The notes under the pieces: model-generated
What the model was told of the DNA's origin: nothing
Seen by the model: only the letters and a program-made list of their open reading frames with translations
The model's database searches: none
Position numbers and translations under genes: made by a program
Shown here: in pieces, positions 46,401-58,690 of the stretch
Numbering within the stretch: the first letter of the stretch is position 1
How the letters are laid out: the number at the start of each line of letters is the position of its first letter
Assembly: GCA_963971225.1 (NCBI GenBank)
Contig: OZ020267.1
Span: 104,030,392 to 104,094,391, forward strand
Origin: Melieria omissa
Taxonomy: Eukaryota > Arthropoda > Insecta > Diptera > Ulidiidae
Direction: 5' to 3'
DNA length: 64,000 bases

Positions 46401-48540
46401 TTATATTTCGTTCATTGTATAACTAACTTCAAACAACAACTTAAGATTTTAACTAAACTTATTTCTGAAGATTTCAAAATTATTTTCTGCACTTTGTCAG
46501 GAAAACTATTACTATTATTTTATTCTTATTTTTATGCTCCCAGGGTCGTTACTCAAAATAAATAATTCAATTAATTAATTAATATTAAATAATCAAAAGC
46601 TATGTATGACATTTTGTTCAGTACCTTTCAAAGGAAGCACTAAGATTCCCCCTCCCTTTTGTTGATGAGTGCAGCCATCTTCATGTTGAGATCCGAAACT
46701 TTTCAAGCCACTTTCGTATATTGTGATTAGAAAACCTTTGAACAATAAATTTGTTCTTTTCCGATTAAACATAATGTAAAATGTTTCATTAGAAGTGAAT
46801 CTTCAAAAATCCAGAAGTGAGCTCCAACAAAGTTGTATTGGTGACCAATTTACATCAGCGATTTTCTGTTTTAGTTACTTCTCGATTAGTGCAAATTTTT
46901 AATTAAAAATTCGGTTATAAAAACCCTAAAACCTCACTAACTGAATCCTTAATGAGCTAATTTCAAACATTTTTTCAAAATCTCATCTTGCTTAATGCAT
47001 TAAATCTTAATGCAATTTGCACAAATTCAAGATTCCATAGTTTAATTTACTTTTGGTTGTGCCACTGTGGCTTGAACCGAAATTCCCCAATACGATATTT
47101 TTTACGCGGCAACATTTAATCGTGTGGATAATCACAAAGGCAACAATGTTGCCACTGCCTTAACGCCACAGCTAGACAAGTTTAAACGACCGTCAAGTGC
47201 TTAAACACATTTTGGCATAACCCGCCACTTCAACCTTCTGCCCGCTCGCTGCCCTCCCCGCTTTTATTTTTTATCTTCCCGCGCGTGCGACTGTGTGCGA
47301 GTTAACCGCAAAATTTGCTGCAGCGACACGCACTTAATGCAATACACTTTGGAGCAATTACGGCGGCGAGTGAGCCAACGACAACGACAACAACCATGCA
47401 AAAAACAACAGAGCGACCAGAGTTGCCGTGCCAACAGCAACAACAAAACGCACAATAGTGGTAAAAATCAACAGCAACATGCCGGGCAAAGCGACAGACC
47501 AAATGCCAATTGAGTGAAGTGGTCGCTGGTCAATGGGAAAAAGTCACTGACAGACTGACGTATAGACTGGCAAGCGGAGAGATAACAAGACCAGCAAACA
47601 GAAAGAGAGGGAGATGGTTGAAGTGAAGTCCAGTTGGAGCGGCGGGTAGAATTGACCAGAGATAGAGAGAGAGAGACAGTTGATTGACTTGAACTGACAG
47701 ACAGACAGGTAGGCAGACAGACAGGTCAACGGACAGACAGGCCAACAGACAGACAAACAAATGACAGACAAATGAACCAAACCGCAGATTAACCGGTAGA
47801 AAGAAAAGGCAGAACCAATGGACAGCAACGAGAGACAAGTGGGCGCCACTTGCGGTGGGTGTGTTGCATATCAGCAACCAACAACAAACCCGAAAATTTG
47901 CTGCAATTTTCTATTTGAACGCATTTTTCCCCCATTGTCAGTTTATACGCCCATTTCGACTCCCTCGACTTCCATTACTCCGGTTTTGGGCAAATTTTTC
48001 GCTGACTTTTCCATTTCGCTTTTGTTTTGTTCGAAAATTGTGTACGGATTTTGTCATTGTTCTTGGTTTGTTTATGACTATTTGTTGTTGTTGTTATTGT
48101 GCGTTCTGTTGTCGCCGACTTTATTGCGCAATTTTTGCTACTGTTTTGTTGTTGTTGCTGTTGTCGATTGCCGACAATTATAGGTCCCTCTTGCATACTG
48201 TTGCTGTGGTGGGATATTTTGCGGTCGTTGTTGTTAGTGCTGTAGTTGTTGTTGTTATCGTTTCAGCTAAAACGAAATTGAGAGTGGTTTGGCGACAATA
48301 TCAACAAGAACAACAACAACAACCGAGCAGTTGTTTGGCATCAAATCAGGATAAAAAGTGCGCCGCGTCGCGCCAGAAAATTGGAATATTTGAAAATTTT
48401 AAATGAAATTTCAACTTGCAACACGCGGACACACCACATGTGTCCACTAAATAGTTGGTGTTTTTTATTTTTTGATTTGTTTTTAAAGCTACACTGGTAT
48501 GTTTGGGTATATTTACTTCGACAATGACCGGTTGTAAAGT
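46401..48540. other. Non-coding region, GC-richer from 47100
   Basis: 47100-48350 contains CAA/CAG and GTT triplet runs and a GACAGACAG-rich tract (47690-47770). Overlapping ORFs on both strands (such as + 47855-48406) are explained by these repeats and lack domains. It could hold an unannotated 5' exon or enhancer, but nothing decides it. Confidence 0.4.
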
Positions 48541-48708
48541 CAGGGGCGGATTCAGAAAATATTTTGGGGCAGGTTTCAAGAAGTAATTCTTTAATATTCA
48601 CAAAATGCCAAAAAATGTCTTTTAATTTGTATGTAGTTTTTAAGTCGACCCTAATATTACGGGGGGGGTTTCAACCTTCAAACTCTTTCCCCCCTGAATC
48701 CGCCACTG
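48541..48708. mobile_element. Short MITE with CAGKGGCGGATTCAG ends
   Basis: 168 bp with inverted ends CAGGGGCGGATTCAG (48541) and CAGTGGCGGATTCAG (inverted, ending 48708): 15 bp, one mismatch. The interior is AT-rich with a G8 run. No clear target duplication, so the superfamily is undecided (CAGGG-type ends occur in hAT, CACTG-type ends in CACTA/Chapaev relatives). Confidence 0.65.
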
Positions 48709-48819
48709 CAATAGTTGTAACTATGATATGAAAGTCTGCCTGAAGGATCTCCAGAAGAATAAAGGAACAGATGGATGGAATAGGCATAGTTCGAAAATAG
48801 GCAAAGTCCTTCGACTTTT

Positions 48820-49062
48820 TCGACCCTTTCGGGATGGAGTTTAATTTCAATACCAAAGTAATCTTAGTAGAAATGTTCCCATGCTATGAAAGTTGGGGCC
48901 AGAAGATTATTTTGCATGCTCACAAATTTTGAAATCATCTTTTTTCCCCGGACATATAAATCGAATAAATATTTTACGTGGGTCATAAGACCTGAATAGA
49001 AGTCTTGAGAGCCATTAAGAACTTGGTGGGGCTTATTATTCCAGTCATTCCGAAAGGGTTAG
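48820..49062. mobile_element. MITE family B, copy 2 (degenerate)
   Basis: Same orientation as 53821-54065. The left end reads ACCCTTTCGGGATGGAGTTT and the right end ATTCCGAAAGGG. The flanking TTAA has decayed to TCGA and TTAG. The interior is alignable throughout (CATGCTATGAAAGTT, TGCTCACAAATTTTGAAATC, GTGGGTCATAAGA). Confidence 0.75.
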
Positions 49063-51933
49063 AGTAGTTTTGCCATTTGAAAGTATTTTGCCACATATGT
49101 ACAAAGATCTTCATAAACTTCATTATCTCACTTTCTACACAAATTCACAAAATAGATTGGATGGATGGATGGAGGTGAAAGGGAGCCGAAGAAAGGTCAT
49201 TACCTCAAGCACTCAAGCTTTATAGCCCATTGTACTTAAGGCTCAGGAAAAAGGCTGATCGAGGAAATGGGAATGGGAAAAAAAGAATGTGGGTGGAAAG
49301 GGATATGAGTTCTCCTGTGAAAATTTTCCGGACTTATTAATGAGTAAACCGACTTCAAAGCCTATTGTGGTCCATATTGAGCTCGATTTAAATGAATATA
49401 AAACTCATATCAAACTATGGAGCAGCGCATAAATAAGCCAACCCAAACCGGCCAACAAACATTCATACTTGTTTTCTAATCTTTTTGGATGGAATATTTG
49501 CTTTGGCTCATTCATGTGCAATGGGTAAATGGCTTTCGGGCTGTTTGGCTGCTTGCCGCTGTTGACAGTAATTGCTTTAGCGTTTCGATTTGCCGCTTGC
49601 CACATTTTAGCACATGTTGCCACAAAATGTTGCCGCCGTTTGTGTCTACAAAGCTGTGTGTGGTGATTGCTGATGTTGTTGTTGCTCGTTTAGGCAGCAA
49701 ATTAAGCACGACATTGCTGCATTTTTTGCCGCCAAACAAATTTCGTTTGTCATTTGTGCCACAAATAAAATGTGTCAACATGCGACACGATCTGTTCAAA
49801 AAAATAAAATAAAATAAACAAAGTCCAACTAGTTGGCTGACTAACTACTGGACATGTGACGCACTGACCAACTCTAACGACCAGCATAATCGATCCAATT
49901 ATGGGACAATTGGGGCCACACATTAGTGAACTGCAAACTGCCAATAATACTTTATTTTATTTGAATACAACATGCAATGTGCTGTTGCAAGTGCTGCATA
50001 TAAATTATATAAATTACCAAATCAACATGCCACCAATGCCACTTCCTTATGGCGTCACAATGCACGCAGTCGGTGCGCCTGCACTTGAATTGCTGGCGCA
50101 CCGTATGTGAACTCGAGTCTGGCGCTTTGCACAAAATCACAACATTTATTTGCTGCCATAAATTAAACCCTAGACGACAACTGGAACAGTTGTTGCCTGG
50201 CGCATTGGCGCAACATTTGTTGGCCCAGCACAGTGGCAACGTTTTGGCTTTGCGCCAAACGAACAAAACGCAGCGAGCAAAGAAACATGTGTGTGCGCGC
50301 ATATTAGTAAAAGTGTGGCAATAATTTGTGATCTTTATTGATTTTTAAATGGAAATTCAAAAGTTAATATGGCAAGCAATACACAACGTAGGCGATAAAT
50401 AAATGGTTTAGAAAATTTAAAATTAAATGCAAATTATGTACTCTTCGTTTTGCTGGGATAGAAAGATTTGATATTAGAAGAACTACGGAATGATGCGAGT
50501 AGAAATACAAAACTATTATTAGTTTTTATTTAGTTCGCTAGTACAGTCTCTAAGGTAAAGATTGGTATACAACTTAGTACAATTATACTGTGCAACAAAT
50601 GAAATAAAACAAAAAATTTCACCTTCTATGTCCTTGTGCCGCATTACCTAGAAGAAGGAAGAATATTTTGGACAGCTTCTTCGACAAAGAGGCAGAAAAT
50701 GCTCTTCAACTTGAATACACTAAGTGAACTGGCCAATAGGACCATTCACAGTCTACTAGGTTTCATAAGGATGAGCTCAATTACTAACTGAACTGATTCA
50801 ATTAGTAACCGAACTTTAGCTCGATTGTTTGTGTTATCGCAATGGGCCTTCATGAGCTAAGAAAGGCAGTCACTCCTATATTCCTACTAAACCAAAAGTC
50901 ATGAGTCCTGTGCCTCAACCTACATTTTATCAAAGTTCCCAACCATTAGCATAATTTAGTTCCACTCAACATCAACACAAGTTATAAGTTTCGCATCTAA
51001 ATGACAGCAGCATACAACAGAAATGGAAGGCTATGACTTATGACACCTTAGCTATTTACGGAAAATTACATACCCTGGCAAACTATTATCAGATAAGTGA
51101 AACTAACAAAAGGCTTTAATCCTTGTTGAGGCTCTATGCTACCTAGAGAAGTGAAAAAGGTTGAGAAAACAGTTAAGACATTTGAAAAAAACTCGAGTGT
51201 CTTGGAACGGAATGCTCCTTTTGTAAAAGAATTTAAGTAATTAAATTCATAACAAAATTACATAAGTATTTATTTTTCAATTTCAAACTAAATGAACAAT
51301 TTTATGTCCAAAAAATCATAAAAATATTAAACTTCAATCAAAACTCATTTTCTGTCTGTCTTATGCTTAATGCAAGAAAAGCTAAAAGTCATCTTCTTAT
51401 ATGAGTTTATTCATTGAAATGACTTAGATATGGCCCGCAGGCATTCGATGATTGTGTGAATTTATCAAATTATCTGTTAACAAAAGCATAAAAACCATTG
51501 TTAACCACTTCTGTACGTTTCGCGTAAAACATGTAGCCGGCAGCTATAACAAAAGAATTGCTTTGGTTATGCCGAAACTTGAGTTGAAGTGTGTTGCTGA
51601 AGACAATCGATCGACTGGCTGAGTTCACGGCTTGCAGCGTTGTGGCTGCAGATATTTTAAAATTAAATCAATAAGAGCCAAGTGGCAATGTCATCCATGA
51701 GACTAGAAAGAGACCTAAAAAAGAGAGACCTATAAGACTAGATGGCCTTAAAGATGACTAGAAAGTGTAAAGCTTTTTATTGAACCACCGAGTCTGAGTG
51801 AAATTTGAGTAGAAAATTTAGTAGAAATTTGAATAGAACTTGTCTATAATGTTTTTTTTTTGTTTCATTTCGAATATTGAAAAGAGAATATTTAAAATTA
51901 TAAATAATAATTTTTTTTTAATTTTATTTATTT
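49063..51933. other. Non-coding region
   Basis: No gene supported. A GGAT run lies near 49155-49175. The block 49490-50320 is less AT-rich with overlapping ORFs on both strands and no domain. The rest is unique AT-rich DNA. Confidence 0.4.
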
Positions 51934-52220
51934 ATTTTATTTTAAATTATTTTATTTTATTTTATTTTATTTTATTTTATTTTATTTTATTTTATTTTAT
52001 TGTATTTTATTTTATTTTATTTTATTTTATTTTATTTTATTTTATTTTATTTTATTTTATTTTATTTTATTTTATTTTATTTTATTTTATTTTATTTTAT
52101 CTTATTTTATTTTATTTTATTTTATTTTATTTTATTTTATTTTATTTTATTTTATTTTATTTTATTTTATTTTATTTTATTTTATTTTATTTTATTTTAT
52201 TTTATTTTATTTTATTTTAT
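51934..52220. repeat. (TTTTA)n pentanucleotide microsatellite
   Basis: About 57 units, nearly pure (TGTAT near 52000 and CTTAT near 52100 as variants). The forward frames lack stops and read FILFY repeats, giving artefactual ORFs. Same unit as 14302-14660 on the other strand. Confidence 0.95.
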
Positions 52221-52795
52221 TAACCAAGCCATGCATTCTTGTCATATTTTAGTATATAAAGTCTTTTATACTCCCAGTTGGCATTCATAATTATTATTTG
52301 GCATATGTGAATTTATGTCAAAGAAACTTGGTTATTATAATAACAACGAATAGTACAAACTATAGTAAATTATTTCGTTGTTTCTTTGTGGACTCATTAA
52401 AAATTCGCATTATGCGCCAAAGCGATAAAATGCCACCTTAATGACGCCACATTTTGAATTCTTAATGACACGCAATGAACGCACCCACTGCAAATTAAGT
52501 CGGTGCATAAATGGCAATGAAGGTGTACAATGTACATACATTAATGTGTATGTCTGTATGTATAAAATAATAAAGAAAAAATTGCATAAGAATGATTGAG
52601 TCAGAAGTTCAGTCAAAAGTTTGCACTACTAGTTGTTGATTGGAGATATAGATTATTCTATGATAAATTGGACTAAACTCGGAAAATGTATGCCTTGATT
52701 TCTGAAGGATTCATAAATGCCTGGGGAATACATACATAATTACAATACATATTGCATTTTAATGAAAATTCTAGACAATATGTTTTGATTTCATT
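52221..52795. other. Non-coding stretch
   Basis: Unique AT-rich sequence, nothing recognised. Confidence 0.4.
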
Positions 52796-53345
52796 AATGG
52801 CGCAATGGACTCAGCTTCCATACCAGAGGTCGTTGTTTCGATTCTCATTCAACCTTTCTTCTAATTGTTTTCCATCCTATAAACTTTTCCTAGAGGTCAT
52901 AGTTTCGATTCTCATTGAAGGCGCATTCCTGCACTTTTACCATTTTTCTTTTTTCAAATTGTTCTCCATCCCATCAACATTTCGCAGAGGTCATGGTTTC
53001 GATTACCATTTGAGGTTCGTTGCCGCACTTTTCGCATTTTCCTTTCTTCGAAATGTTTCCCAGAGGTCATGGTTTCGAATCCCATTTAAGGTTCGTCCCA
53101 GAATTTTTTCAATTTTCCTTTCTTCGAATTGTTTCCTATCCCATTAACTTCATCAGCAGAGGTCATGGTTTCGATTCCCATTCAAGGTTCGTTCCTGCAC
53201 TTTTCCTATTTTCCTTTCTTCTAAGTGTTTCCCATCCAATCATCCCAGAGGTCATAGGTTCGATTCTCATATAAAGTTTGATCCCGCAATTATCCCATTT
53301 TCCTTTCTTCGAGCTGTTTCCCATCCCATCAACTTTCCCCAGTCC
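52796..53345 (+). repeat. Tandem array of Pol III B-box-like units
   Basis: A tRNA-like start with a good A box (TGGCGCAATGG, about 52798) is followed by six B-box-like motifs GGTTTCGATTCC or GTTTCGATTCT at 52835, 52902, 52996, 53072, 53168 and 53257 (the last is GGTTCGATTCT, 10 of 11 consensus). Each sits in a unit with CAGAGGTCATGG before it and CCTTTCTTCGAATTGTTTCC after it. Spacing is 67-96 bp. It looks like a SINE or tRNA fragment whose B-box part was amplified in tandem. The + ORFs over it are repeat artefacts. Confidence 0.65.
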
Positions 53346-53820
53346 CAGTCCTTTACTTTGGGACAAGTTTTTACCCTTCCGACTACATTCAGTAAATATG
53401 CAGTAAGCGGCAAATAATTTTCATTATTCGTATATGTACAACAACGACAACAAAACCATCAGCGGTGTCTGTACAGGCTAACCGAAAATTACGCAGCGCT
53501 CATTGAAGACACCAACCATCTGTGTTATCTGACTTCGTTCATTATACGTAGGCATCTTTCATAGGGGACTATAGACCATGGATAAACAATAATAAACCAT
53601 CCTGGCAGAATTTCAATTAGTTAATGTAACCATTAGAAAGCATTACTGCCCTACTGAGGCCCAATTTATGCTCTCAAGTGGAGTAAGCAAAGAGAAAAAT
53701 ATGTCCAGGCCAATTTTTATGATGATTTATGAAAAATAAAGATTTATGTAAGTCAATTCGACTACTATTTACGACTACAACTCGACTACAGATGCTCTGA
53801 TAAAAAAGTTGCTGACCACT
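53346..53820. other. Non-coding stretch
   Basis: Unique sequence, nothing recognised. Confidence 0.4.
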
Positions 53821-54065
53821 TTAACCCTTTCGGGACGGAGTTTAATTTTGAAATCCAAAATACTCTCAGAAGAAATATTCTCATGCTATGAATGTTAGGG
53901 TTAGAAAATTATATTGGATGCTCACAAATTCTGAAATCATCCTTTTACGCGGGAACACCAAAATCGAAAATATATTTTGCGTGGGTCGTAAGATTTGAAT
54001 AATTGTTTTGAGGGGCCTTTAAAACTTGCTGGGACGTATTATCCCAGTAGTCCCGAAAGCGTTAA
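53821..54065. mobile_element. TTAA-flanked MITE, family B, copy 1
   Basis: 245 bp. The left end reads TTAACCCTTTCGGGACGGAG; the inverted right end reads TTAACGCTTTCGGGACTAC. TTAA duplications lie at 53821-53824 and 54062-54065. No coding capacity. The TIR core CTTTCGGGAC differs from family A, so it needs a different piggyBac-type transposase. Confidence 0.85.
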
Positions 54066-56055
54066 GAAGCATGAAGCTTTACTTCTAGAACCTGAACTAA
54101 GTTTTCGAGATGCAATTTTATTGGTAAAGAAAAATTTGGCCAAAATCGATGAATGTCATTAAAATTATAGAGCAGCATAGAGATTTTGTGAAAAGTATTG
54201 AATACATTTTTTAAATACATGTAAGCAACCCTGGCTGGATGTCTTGTGAAGTGAAAAAGTTTGCTAAGTTTTTGCTAAGTTCTGCCTAACGACAACAGAT
54301 TACATATAGTCCTCTTTTTAGTGGTTCACTTCTGATGAATTCTATATAAGGGGATTTGGGATTCAAAACCCAAAATATCATTTTCTTAAAAACATTTTGG
54401 GTACCAAGTATATCAATACTATATTTACTACTTACCTTCAAATATCAAATTTATTCATATCAGCTACGCCAAACTTTATTCCAATATTCAGTCCAGGTTA
54501 AATGTCATTGAGTCTGGTCTTTAGCCACATTGCCAAATCGCCTAATGTATAACACAAATTTTTCCCCATAGACACATAAATTTTAGGCGAAAAATTGCAA
54601 TTTGACACTTGACAGTTTAGTAAAAATTAGGCTATTGTACATAGAACACAACAACAAAAATTGCCATGTGCACATTTTGAAAGTGTCACAAGACTTGTAA
54701 GCCAGTGTGAACATTTTTCACGTGTCACTTAAGTCCGAAAAGTCAATGTCATAAATCAGGCCGCAAAATTGACTGGAAAAAAATGCAACTGTGTCGCTGG
54801 CACATGTACCGCACATGTATCACAGAAAATGTCAAAATTAAGCACAAATTTATCAAGCAGCAGTAAGTTGTTGTTGTTGTTTTTTTGGGTGCTGGAAAAA
54901 CCGCAGAGTTTGGTAGTCAAATGCAGACACACAGGTAGTGAACCTATTCAAAATTATGAAAAAAAATAATAATAAATCGAAATATTAAAAAAAACAAATT
55001 CGTTCAACAATTCCAAGTGTTGCTAAACGTGTTTTGGTTGTTGTTATTTTTTTTTCACAGTCGGCAACTACCGACGCACAGCGAGAGTGCGTGCGTGCGC
55101 ACCGAGTCTGCCGACGACTGAACGGCAAATTTTTGCTGCACGCAAGCACAAAAATTCCTAAAAGCGCTCAAGTTGTTGAGTGCAATGTCACAACAACAAC
55201 AACAACAACAACAACACAACTATGCATTTGTTGTTGGTTTTTATTTGCTGTTGCATTTTGTTATGCATTTTTAATTTAAATGCATTTAATTCATGGATTT
55301 TGTGCTTTTTCATGCGCCTGGCAACACTGATTGTGTGTTTGTTTGATTTGTTTGTTGTTGTTTTTTGTTTAGTAATTATTTTGGTTTTGTTTTTGCCTCG
55401 CTCGATTTTGACACAACAATTATGCTACAAACAACAACAAACAATTGCTGCACATGTTGTGATTTGTGTTGTTGCGGCTATTAATTTCAGTGGCAGTTGT
55501 TGTTGTTATTGTTGTTATTGCAGTTGCTGCTGCTGCATGGCGTTGACCTTGAAGTTTACTTTTATTTTCATGTTTTTTAATTTTCATTTCAAAAACATAA
55601 ATGCTGCTCGCTGCAGTAGTTGTTGTTGTTGTTGGTTTTGTTATAATTAATTTTTTGTTGTTTTATTTTTGGAATTTCGTATTTAATGTCTTCTTGTTGT
55701 TGTTGTTGTTGTGCTGTTGGCGCTGATAGCAACTTTGGAAATATTGCGTAATTGTTTTCGCTGCACTTTTTGTTGTTGTTTTTTTTTTTGCGTGTTTAAA
55801 TTTTTTTGTATGGTTGTTGTTGTTTGGTTAAATTGAAATTGAGACGCAATAATTTAGGCTCAAAATTGGAGTTTAAAGAAAAATTTAACACAAACGACTT
55901 CAGACTACTACCGACTAATTCTCACTGATCAATTTTACATCGACCTGCAACACTAAGCAGCTCTCATTGGCATTGCTAAGGACCCAAAAAGGTCCATGCG
56001 TGACTGACCTGGTTGGCCAAGTCAGCCACGCTTAACTAATCTAACCCAACATACT
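54066..56055. other. Non-coding region with GTT/CAA runs
   Basis: GTT runs at 54865-54885, 55500-55530, 55620-55640 and 55690-55715, and a CAA run at 55190-55215. A GC-richer patch at 55055-55130 follows a good acceptor-like TTTTTTTTTCACAG (about 55060) and could be a 5' UTR exon, without further support. The ORF at 55180-55650 is triplet-driven. Confidence 0.4.
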
Positions 56056-56270
56056 TTAACCCTTTCGGGACTACGGGCATAATACGTCCCACCAAGTTTT
56101 TAATGCTCCTCAAAACATTTATTATGGTCTTTTGAAGCACGCAAAATATTAATTAGAACTATATAACCGGCGAAAAAAAGGTGACTTCAGAATTTGTGAG
56201 TATGCAAGATAATTTTCTGGTGCAACTTTCATAGCCTGGACACATTTTTAACAGGACTATTTTTGTAAAA
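56056..56270. mobile_element. MITE family B, copy 3, truncated, inverted
   Basis: Starts with an intact TTAACCCTTTCGGGACTACG and aligns over about 200 bp with the reverse complement of 53821-54065 (TAATACGTCCC, CAGAATTTGTGAGTATGC, CTTTCATAGC). The far TIR is missing or unrecognisable, so the right boundary is approximate. Confidence 0.7.
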
Positions 56271-56394
56271 AAAACGATTTCGTTCCAGAAACGTTAAAAC
56301 TTTTCATATGAAAACTTGTTCCATAAAAACGATTTCTAATATCGATGAGTAAAAAAAACACGCTTGAAAATTTAAAAAAATAAAAAAGTAAATA

Positions 56395-56975
56395 AAAAAA
56401 CAATAAGAAAAAGTTCAAAAATTGTTTAAAAAATTTTAACAAAAGTACTTCCATGAATTGAAATGCTTTCAAATTGATTAGAAATGCTTTAAAAAAGAAC
56501 AATAAAATCAATATAAAAGAAAACAAGTAAAAATCTACAGTGTTTTGAAAAAATATTGAAATACATAATTTATGTATAAAATTTTATGAACTAAAATACA
56601 AAAATATAAAAATTTGAAAAATTAAAAAATTTATTTACATATAGTATTTTGAAAAGAAAAACTAAATAAATTAAAAAGAAAACAAGAAAAAGTTTTACAA
56701 GTTTTAAGGTCACGCCTTAAATGTTTAAAAACTCAATTAAAAAAGAAAATAAGAAAAAGTTGCAAAAGTGTTTACAAAATATTTAAAAATACTTAGAATA
56801 CAAGAATCCATGAACTGAAATGCTTTAAATTCGATTAGAAATGTTTAGAAAAAGAAAAACTAAATCATTTAGGAAGAAAACAAGAAAAAATGTTACAGTG
56901 TTTTGAAAAATACTAAAATAAATAATTTATCTATACATTTTTTTAAACTAAAATACAAAACTATCAAAATTTTGA
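56395..56975. repeat. Decayed duplication G
   Basis: Phrases such as CCATGAATTGAAATGCTTT, TTAGAAATGCTTTA, ACAAGAAAAAGTT and ACAGTGTTTTGAAAAA occur in the same order at about 56400-56640 and 56750-56970, marking an old tandem duplication of about 350-370 bp containing smaller repeats. Confidence 0.5.
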
Positions 56976-57312
56976 TACGGCAGCCGCCGTGGCTCAGTTG
57001 GTTAGTGCGCGGTCCAACGAGTCGCATGCAGAGCGACGCAAGATCGAATTCTGCATGTAGTAACACCTAAAAAAATAACGGGAAACTCGTTTTCTCTTTC
57101 GGTGGCTGTCCTCTCAGCTGGAAATGGCAAACATCTGAGAGCAAAAATTGCCTATGAAAAAGCTCCCAACCTGCCGTTCGGAACCGGCATAAAACTGTAG
57201 GTCCCTTCCACCCGCGTACAAAATTCACACGCACAACACAGGTGGTTGCGGGCAGCTAGGCCTTAGTCTCGCGTAAGCGGGCTGTCGTGCCAATCAAAAA
57301 AAAATTAAATTA
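56976..57312 (+). mobile_element. tRNA-derived SINE, family 1, copy 3
   Basis: Nearly identical to copies 1 and 2. A 14-bp perfect target duplication TATCAAAATTTTGA (56962-56975 and 57313-57326) defines a complete 337-bp insertion with head GCCGCCGTGGCTCAGTTGG from 56983 and tail CAATCAAAAAAAAA. It is probably the youngest of the set, since the long duplication is unmutated. Confidence 0.93.
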
Positions 57313-57489
57313 TATCAAAATTTTGAAAATGAAAAACAATTATTTTCGTATATGAAGTTAGTTAACTTGATTTGATTTTTGCGCAAAAAATGGTTTTTTT
57401 CTGAACAATAGTAAAGAAATGATCCATTCGGATTAACTTAGCTCTCGAAAGTTAGTTTTGTTTTAATTTTTAAGAGAAATAACATCGAT

Positions 57490-58690
57490 ATGTCATGTAT
57501 TAGCATTTCTTTCGTACGTAGGTGGTTCCTAATCCAAAAACGATAGCCATAAATTTGCACTATTTTTACAAAAGAACTTTTCTAGCTTTCCAAAGATAGA
57601 CCCATCCAGTTGGAGAGCCCAAAAAATCGACGAGGACATGTAAATATCAGCGTTGCTATCAGCCTGATCGACTACGTATCAGCGTTTCTACCGCTGACGT
57701 ATCAGTGTTTCTCCCATTGGCTCCTAAGCCAGCAGAGACAGCTGCCTTTAGTTTTCTCTTTTCTTGTAGGAAAATACCCTTAGCTTCCCAAAAATGTATC
57801 AGTCCAGTCGTTGTCTGAACGGAAAGCTCAGAAAATGGACAGAAATATGTCTACATCAGTGTTTCTATCAAAAGATCGATGCATGTCTATATAAGCGTTT
57901 CTCTTGAGCTTGGTTCCTAAAGTGGAAGCAAAGCTTCCTGAAATTTGCACTCCTTTTTGAAAAATAACTCTCCAGTTTTTTTAAAATGTGACTATCTAAT
58001 CGCTATCTCGATGGAAAACCCAGAAAACGGACAGAAGGATGTCTACATCAACCTTTCTATCTGTTAGTCGATGCATTCCTATATTAGCGTTTCTCTCGAG
58101 CGTGGCTCCTAAACTAAATAATAAAGCTTTCCTAAATTCTTACTCCTTTTTGAAACAGAACTTTCTAGCTTTCCAAAAATGGGTCTATCTAGTCGCTATC
58201 TCGATGGAAAGCCCAAAAAACGGACAGAAGGAAGTCTAAGTCAGCGATTCTATCAACAGATGTCTATAACAGCGTTTCTCTCGGGCACGGTTCCTAAATT
58301 AGAAAAGAAAGCATCCCTAAAGTTGCACTTTTCTTGAAGAGGAACTCTCTAGCGTTCCAGAAATAAGTCGACAGTGCCGCTATGTTGATGGAAATCCCAG
58401 AAAACTGACAGAAGGATGTCTACATCAGCATTTTATCAGTTAGTCGATGCATGCCTATATTAGCGTTTCTCTCGAGCTTGGCTCCTAAAGTAGAAAAGAT
58501 AACTGCTTGAAATTTGAACCTTCTCTTTAAGTAGAACTCTTCAGCTTTCCAAAAATGGGTTTATCTGGTCGCTACCTTGACGGAAAGTCCACAAAATCGA
58601 CGAGAGTAATTCTATGTACATCACCGTTTCTATCAGCTTGATCGGCATTTAGTTCCTAATCCAAGAGATATAGCTGCCATAGTTGAATCA
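57490..58690. repeat. Tandem array H, about 190-bp units
   Basis: Six units anchored by TAGCTTTCCAAAAATGGGTC and variants at about 57583, 57777, 57968, 58161, 58343 and 58537 (spacing 182-194 bp). Each also holds CGATGGAAAGCCCAGAAAAC, GACAGAAGGATGTCTACATC and TATTAGCGTTTCTCTCGAGC. More balanced in base composition than the other arrays. No ORF survives across units. Confidence 0.82.

Noticed and set aside
47855..48406. + ORF of 183 codons
   Set aside because: Driven by GTT/CAA triplet runs; overlapped by other long ORFs on both strands.
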